DNA of 64,000 nt from Caballeronia udeis (GTDB lineage: Bacteria; Pseudomonadota; Gammaproteobacteria; Burkholderiales; Burkholderiaceae): positions 1-64,000 of the forward strand of contig NZ_FCOK02000002.1 in NCBI RefSeq assembly GCF_001544555.2. The letters are read 5' to 3'. Made by a program: the position numbers and the translations under genes. Within the stretch, counting starts at the first letter, position 1. Each line of letters opens with the position of its first letter. Shown here in pieces: positions 59,689-64,000 of this stretch. Below the pieces are notes generated by a model that saw only the letters and a program-made list of their open reading frames with translations, searched no databases and was not told where the DNA came from.

Positions 59689-61119
59689 ATGCTAAAAGGC
59701 GTTACCCGGGGGTTTTCAGCGCTAATGCTAACGCTAACGCTAGCGTTCGTGTGGGGTAACGCGTGCGCGCAAAGCACGCAGGTTCAAGCGCCGGTGATCG
59801 GCAATACCGTGGTCGTGGTGGGTCATGCATTCGTTACGGATGCAGGACAACATGTGCCACTTGCGCGCGGGACGGCGATCGTGCAGGGCAGTACGATCGA
59901 AACCGGCGCCGATGGATATGTCTATATTGCGACAGTGGATAACGGCTTTATCAGCGTGCGTCCCGAGTCGTCGCTAAGCTTCGAACGCTACGAATACGAT
60001 CCGGCTGCGCCGCAGAACACGCTGATCCGGCTGATGCTGCATAAGGGCGTCGTGCGCGAAATATCCGGTGACGGCGCGCGGGCCGCTCGTGGGCGGTATC
60101 GAATGAACACACCCGTCGCTGCGCTGGGTGTTCGTGGCACCGACTTTTCCGTTTTCACTGACGCCAACGTGACGCGCGCAACGGTGCGCAGCGGCGGCAT
60201 TGTGATGACGCCTCTCGGTGTTGATTGCTCTGCATCGGGCATCGGTCCATGTGAGGGTCCGGCCGCAGCGCAGCTGTTTGCCGATGGACATAAAACGTTC
60301 GTAGAGGTCGATCGCAACGGCGCACGTCCGGTCACAGTGGACGCGAAACTCTCGCAGTTGGTGCCCGATCATGCAGCCCCGCCACTCAGGAGCGAAGATA
60401 CCGACGCGCGCGCGGTGACAACGATGACCTCCGAAGAACCGGGGGTCACGCCAGGCCAATTGACCTTCCCGACAGTCGCCCCTGCCCAACCTGCACAGCC
60501 GGCGCCGCCCGTTACGCCGCCTGCACCCGTGGTGCCGGTTGCGCCGCCGGTGGTAGTGGTGCCGGTAGTACCGCCACCGGTGGTGGTGCCACCGCCGGTT
60601 GTTGCTCCCCCACAGCCGGAGGCGCAGCAGATTTTCTGGGGGCGTTTCGCGCCGATCGCTTCTTTGCCCGCAGACACTACACTCGCTGCGTTGATCGAGA
60701 AAGGCGGCGAACAGGTCGGCACTATTCTGCCGTTCGCGATGACGCGGACACCGCAGCAAGCGATGGTCATGCCGACGAGCGGCAGTTTCAATTTCGGCTT
60801 GCAGAGCTACGAAGCCTATATTGTGGACTCGACGGCGGGTACCGCGACTGCGGCTGCAATAACCAATGGGGTGCTGTCTATCGACTTCGGCGCCCGATCG
60901 TTCTCCACGCAACTCGACCTGACGGCAAACGGATCGACACATCTTGTCTCGGGACAAGGTGGCGTCTCGACCGACGGCAAGCTGTTCAGTGACTACACGT
61001 CCCCCGCCGCGATTCTTGGAGCGGTCGCAGGAAAGACCGCGACGCAGGCGGGTTACGTTTTCACCCAGGGAATCGACGGAAAAACCACCGCGGTCGGAGC
61101 CACTCTGTGGGGGCGTTAG
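59689..61119 (+). CDS. Secreted FecR-domain protein with C-terminal beta-rich domain
   Basis: A 476-residue exported protein with a signal peptide (about 1-28, ending GNACAQ; its leucine/threonine core is coded by repeated GCTAAC-like units). A FecR domain follows at about 40-150 (GHAFVTDAGQHVPLARGTAI; RGRYRMNTPVAALGVRGTDF). A Pro/Val-rich linker spans about 263-307. The C-terminal 165-residue domain is rich in strands (GVLSIDFGARSFSTQLDLTA; ATQAGYVFTQG). It is not membrane-anchored beyond the signal and is not a TonB-system FecR, as no ECF sigma factor is adjacent. It is first in the cyclase operon. The C-terminal domain resembles small TbpB-like barrels only vaguely. Confidence 0.85.
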   Translation: MLKGVTRGFSALMLTLTLAFVWGNACAQSTQVQAPVIGNTVVVVGHAFVTDAGQHVPLARGTAIVQGSTIETGADGYVYIATVDNGFISVRPESSLSFERYEYDPAAPQNTLIRLMLHKGVVREISGDGARAARGRYRMNTPVAALGVRGTDFSVFTDANVTRATVRSGGIVMTPLGVDCSASGIGPCEGPAAAQLFADGHKTFVEVDRNGARPVTVDAKLSQLVPDHAAPPLRSEDTDARAVTTMTSEEPGVTPGQLTFPTVAPAQPAQPAPPVTPPAPVVPVAPPVVVVPVVPPPVVVPPPVVAPPQPEAQQIFWGRFAPIASLPADTTLAALIEKGGEQVGTILPFAMTRTPQQAMVMPTSGSFNFGLQSYEAYIVDSTAGTATAAAITNGVLSIDFGARSFSTQLDLTANGSTHLVSGQGGVSTDGKLFSDYTSPAAILGAVAGKTATQAGYVFTQGIDGKTTAVGATLWGR

Positions 61120-62981
61120 GGAACGTCTTGCGCCTATCGAAACTTGACTTGATGCGCTTGACTTTGTTTGCGCTGATCTCCTTGATAGCGTGGTTGCTGG
61201 GAACCGGACTGTGGTCGCCCGAACCGTATCGGCGGGTCGGATTCGCGCTTGACGACTGGCGGCAATCCTACCTGCTCTCCGACAGGCACGACCGACGTAT
61301 CGCGCTGATCGACATTGATGAACGTTCGCTCGACGCGATCGGACCGTGGCCCTGGCCACGCGCCGTGATCGCGCAGATCGCGCGCAATCTCTTCGAGCAG
61401 TACCACGCGAAGGTAGTTGGTCTCGACATCCTGCTTCCCGAAAGGGGAGACGCCGAAGGCGACAGTGCACTGCTTGCGCTCGGGCATCGTTATCCGCTGG
61501 TATTCGCGCAGGCGTTCGATCTCTCGGGCGATCCAGATGCGCCTCATACCGGGCATATCAACAGTGGGCGCACAGAAAAGGCAAACGCGTCGCGCGCGCC
61601 CGTTGCGAGCGGCTTCGTCGCTAATTTCTTTGATGATTCCGATGTCTGCGCAGGACACGTAACCCCGCATGCCGACCCGGACGGTGTTGTGCGTTCGATT
61701 GCGCCTCTGATTCAGTTTGGCGGCCTCACCTATCCGATGTTCGCATGGCAGTTGATGACCTGCCGCGGTGCTGAGCGCCCACTCCCGGTTTCTATCGAGT
61801 CGTTGCCGACCAACAGGCGCGGCCTGATGAATATCCCATTTCAACTAGGGATGCGATCGTTCGACGTTATATCGGCTCTTGACGTGCTGGCGGGCACTGC
61901 TCCGCCCGCGCTGCTGACGAATCGCCGCGTTCTGATCGGCTCGTCATCCATTGGACTGACGGACCATGTGGCCTCGCCGATCGAGCCATGGTTACCCGCG
62001 GTGGTCGTTCACGCAGAGCTGCTTTCGTATCTGCTCGACAGCGAAGCTCGGGGCGCATTCATTACGTCGGGCAGAGGCCTGTCGATGCTCTGGACGGCTT
62101 GCTCGATCATCATATTCGCGCTGTTGTTCAGGCGGCAGCGGGCGCCGGTTGCGTTGACGGTCTTGCTGGTGACCACGTCAATCTGGCTCGCATTTGTTTT
62201 TTCAACGCGTGCGGTAGCAGCCGGTCTGGCCGCTTTGCCGCTTGTGCCCGCCGCTGTTTATATGCTGATCCAGGCGCCCATTGAGTGGATCTCTTCGCAG
62301 GCGGAAATCAGGTCGTTTGAACGGCGCTTCAGCCTCTATTTGCCGCCCACCGTGCTGCGCGAGATCGTCCGGCGTCGCGGGCTTAAGGCCTTCACGCCCG
62401 AACGCCGGCAAATCTCGGTTCTTTTCGTCGATATCGAGGGATATACGCGGCTTGCTGAACAGGTGCCACCAGAGCAACTGGCCACGATGACCGACGTGAT
62501 TTTGACGCGGCTTACGCAATGCGTGTACGACACGGATGGCACGCTCGACAAGTACATCGGCGATTCGCTCATGGCGTTCTGGGGCGCGCCGCTCGAGCAA
62601 CTGGACCATGCCGATCGCGCGCTGGATTGCGCACGGGCGATGCTCCACGAAGTCGATGCCCTCAACCGCTGCGTTGATCCGGTCATGGGCGGCCAGACAA
62701 TACGCGTGCGTATTGGCGTGAACAGCGGCGGCGCTGTGGTCGGTGAGCTCGGTTCGACGTTCCGACAGTCCTACACCGCTATTGGCGACGCGGTCAACGT
62801 GGCGTCCCGGCTGCAGGATTACGCGAAAGTTGTCAAAACCGATTTGCTGATCGGCCAGGAGACCGGGCGGCTTGTGAATCGTCACGCACTGCGCACGTTC
62901 GGCAACGCCACGCTGCGCGGGCGCATAACGCCTGAGCTGCTGTACGTGCTGGAAGAGGTTGGGACGGATGCAGCGCACTAG
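61107..62981 (+). CDS. CHASE2-domain class III adenylate/guanylate cyclase
   Basis: A 624-residue inner-membrane sensor enzyme. An N-terminal membrane helix is followed by a periplasmic CHASE2 domain (about 30-320; VGLDILLPERGDAEGDSALL is typical), three more membrane helices (about 325-390) and a cytoplasmic class III cyclase domain. Metal-binding D442 is in FVDIEGYTRLAE and D486 in DKYIGDSLMAFWGAP. RIGVNSGGAVVGELGS and YTAIGDAVNVASRL complete the site. Lysine 482 at the purine-specifying position favours ATP, so cAMP is the likely product. The GTG start at 61107 has GGAG at 61096-61099 and overlaps the FecR stop by 13 bases. Confidence 0.9.
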   Translation: MGALGNVLRLSKLDLMRLTLFALISLIAWLLGTGLWSPEPYRRVGFALDDWRQSYLLSDRHDRRIALIDIDERSLDAIGPWPWPRAVIAQIARNLFEQYHAKVVGLDILLPERGDAEGDSALLALGHRYPLVFAQAFDLSGDPDAPHTGHINSGRTEKANASRAPVASGFVANFFDDSDVCAGHVTPHADPDGVVRSIAPLIQFGGLTYPMFAWQLMTCRGAERPLPVSIESLPTNRRGLMNIPFQLGMRSFDVISALDVLAGTAPPALLTNRRVLIGSSSIGLTDHVASPIEPWLPAVVVHAELLSYLLDSEARGAFITSGRGLSMLWTACSIIIFALLFRRQRAPVALTVLLVTTSIWLAFVFSTRAVAAGLAALPLVPAAVYMLIQAPIEWISSQAEIRSFERRFSLYLPPTVLREIVRRRGLKAFTPERRQISVLFVDIEGYTRLAEQVPPEQLATMTDVILTRLTQCVYDTDGTLDKYIGDSLMAFWGAPLEQLDHADRALDCARAMLHEVDALNRCVDPVMGGQTIRVRIGVNSGGAVVGELGSTFRQSYTAIGDAVNVASRLQDYAKVVKTDLLIGQETGRLVNRHALRTFGNATLRGRITPELLYVLEEVGTDAAH

Positions 62982-64000
62982 CCGCCGCTCGCGCCGGTTT
63001 CTCGTCAGATGTGTCGCCGCCCTGTGTTTTTCCGCGCTGCGCGCGCATGCACAAAGCTCCGGGGCCGAGTTGCAGGAGACTATTGACGACGATCTGCAGG
63101 CGCAGGCCCAGGTCGAGACCGACGCGGGTAACAAGGAGCAAGCGATCGAGTTGCTCAACGAGCTGGTCAAGCGGGATCCGCGTCGTGCAGGCGCGCTTCT
63201 CGACGTCGCGATCCTGTACTGTCAGCTTGGGGAACGCGACTTGTCGCTTGCGACGCTGTCGCACCTTGAGAAAAGCTACACGGTGCCGCCCGCGATCGAA
63301 AAGCTGATTGGCTTCTACAAAACGGACAGCTGCGCGCCGGCCGGTTCACGACCGAAACTTTCCATGAGTGTCGGGATAGGTGCAACTTCGAATGCGAATT
63401 TCGGCACATCCAATCCGTTCGTGAGCTTTGCGCCCGGCGCGCCGTTCACGTCGTTGGAGCTCGCGCCGGACAGTCTCGCGCATGGCGACAGCTATATCGA
63501 GTCGGCGATAGCAGGCGAGTTGCCGATTGCGATGCTGCCGAACGTCACGCTTCTGGCCGCGCTCGCCACTCGCCAGTACCGCAGCATGCATGCGTTCGAT
63601 CAGCGCACGGCGACGTTCGGTGTTGCCCACAGTGTGTCGGTCGGGCGAGGTGAGATCGACAATCAATTGTTAGCCGATACGTTGTGGCTCGGCACGCATG
63701 TGTATCAACGCGACGTGAACTGGCGGGCCGGCTATTGGGGCCCCCCTGTTGCCGTCGGCAATTCGCTGTCCCGGGCGGGAGTCGACCTTACGCTGAACGA
63801 TGCCTGGTATCCGGGCAACGCGCTTTACGATTCGCTTCGCGCCGAACTGCGGATTGGCTTCAATGCCCGCATTGGCGAACGTACAACGGTCCTGCTATTT
63901 GCGGGGCCGGCATGGGATGAGCCACACTCCGGCCGGCCGGGCGGTGCGCGCCACGGCTACACTGCGTCCTTCACGATCGACTATGACATGACGCGCTACG
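62968..64000 (+). CDS. TPR plus outer-membrane beta-barrel protein (partial, runs off the window)
   Basis: The frame opens at ATG 62968, overlaps the cyclase stop by 14 bases, and stays open to the window end (344 codons). It has an arginine-rich signal peptide (MQRTSRRSRRFLVRCVAALC, cut after RAHA), then one or two TPR-like helical repeats (about 40-105; NKEQAIELLNELVKRDPRRA, ALLDVAILYCQLGERDLSLA). From about residue 125 it is strand-rich with alternating hydrophobic residues (LSMSVGIGATSNANFGTSNP; VTLLAALATRQYRSM), as in outer-membrane barrels. The overall plan recalls Slam/DUF560-type TPR-barrel proteins, but this is unproven. It is the third gene of the FecR/cyclase operon. Confidence 0.78.
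   Translation, partial: MQRTSRRSRRFLVRCVAALCFSALRAHAQSSGAELQETIDDDLQAQAQVETDAGNKEQAIELLNELVKRDPRRAGALLDVAILYCQLGERDLSLATLSHLEKSYTVPPAIEKLIGFYKTDSCAPAGSRPKLSMSVGIGATSNANFGTSNPFVSFAPGAPFTSLELAPDSLAHGDSYIESAIAGELPIAMLPNVTLLAALATRQYRSMHAFDQRTATFGVAHSVSVGRGEIDNQLLADTLWLGTHVYQRDVNWRAGYWGPPVAVGNSLSRAGVDLTLNDAWYPGNALYDSLRAELRIGFNARIGERTTVLLFAGPAWDEPHSGRPGGARHGYTASFTIDYDMTRY

Overview
The window is chromosomal DNA from a betaproteobacterium of the Burkholderiaceae, most likely a Paraburkholderia or Caballeronia. The basis is the high-GC coding bias, the division cluster followed by peroxiredoxin, lpxC, dciA, secA and argJ, the Burkholderia-type trimeric porin, and the pilB-pilC-pilD-coaE-zapD-yacG-mutT order. 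I saw no rRNA, tRNA, insertion sequence, prophage or CRISPR array.

Layout. 1-7.1 kb holds metabolic genes: an M20 amidohydrolase, a molybdopterin oxidoreductase, the acyl-CoA ligase FadD and a general porin. 7.1-25.7 kb holds coq7 and then the complete division and cell wall (dcw) cluster mraZ-rsmH-ftsL-ftsI-murE-murF-mraY-murD-ftsW-murG-murC-ddl-ftsQ-ftsA-ftsZ, all on the plus strand, with eight 4-base ATGA overlaps. A sigma70-like promoter with four MraZ boxes at a 10-base period precedes mraZ. 26-34 kb continues with a Prx5-type peroxiredoxin, lpxC, dciA (opposite strand), secA, argJ, a DUF815 ATPase and mutT. 34-39.5 kb, minus strand, runs pilB-pilC-pilD-coaE-zapD-yacG. 39.6-45.2 kb, minus strand, holds a CorC-type membrane protein, a tannase-like lipoprotein, an alpha/beta hydrolase and an MHS-type transporter, the last divergent from a LysR regulator. 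46.5-51.2 kb holds a cytochrome b561 coupled to a membrane glycosyltransferase, a PEBP-family protein, an ECF sigma/anti-sigma pair and a small secreted protein. 51.5-58.4 kb is more accessory: a CaiB-type CoA-transferase, a coupled two-gene islet of unknown function (second gene DUF1828-like), a cardiolipin synthase-like enzyme, a MarR/EmrB efflux pair and a YgjP-like metalloprotease.

The most interesting part is the right end (58.7-64 kb). A CRP-type regulator gene is divergent from an operon encoding a secreted FecR-domain protein, a CHASE2-domain class III nucleotide cyclase, and a TPR plus predicted beta-barrel outer-membrane protein that runs off the window. Between them is a perfect TGTGA-N6-TCACA site, placed about 41 bases upstream of the expected transcription start of a promoter lacking a good -35 box. 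This looks like a self-contained cAMP circuit tied to an envelope sensor. The regulator keeps the recognition-helix residues of E. coli CRP and a cAMP-type phosphate-binding cassette.

Family calls rest on recognised motifs and gene order, not on database searches. Transcription and regulatory statements are inferences from sequence.
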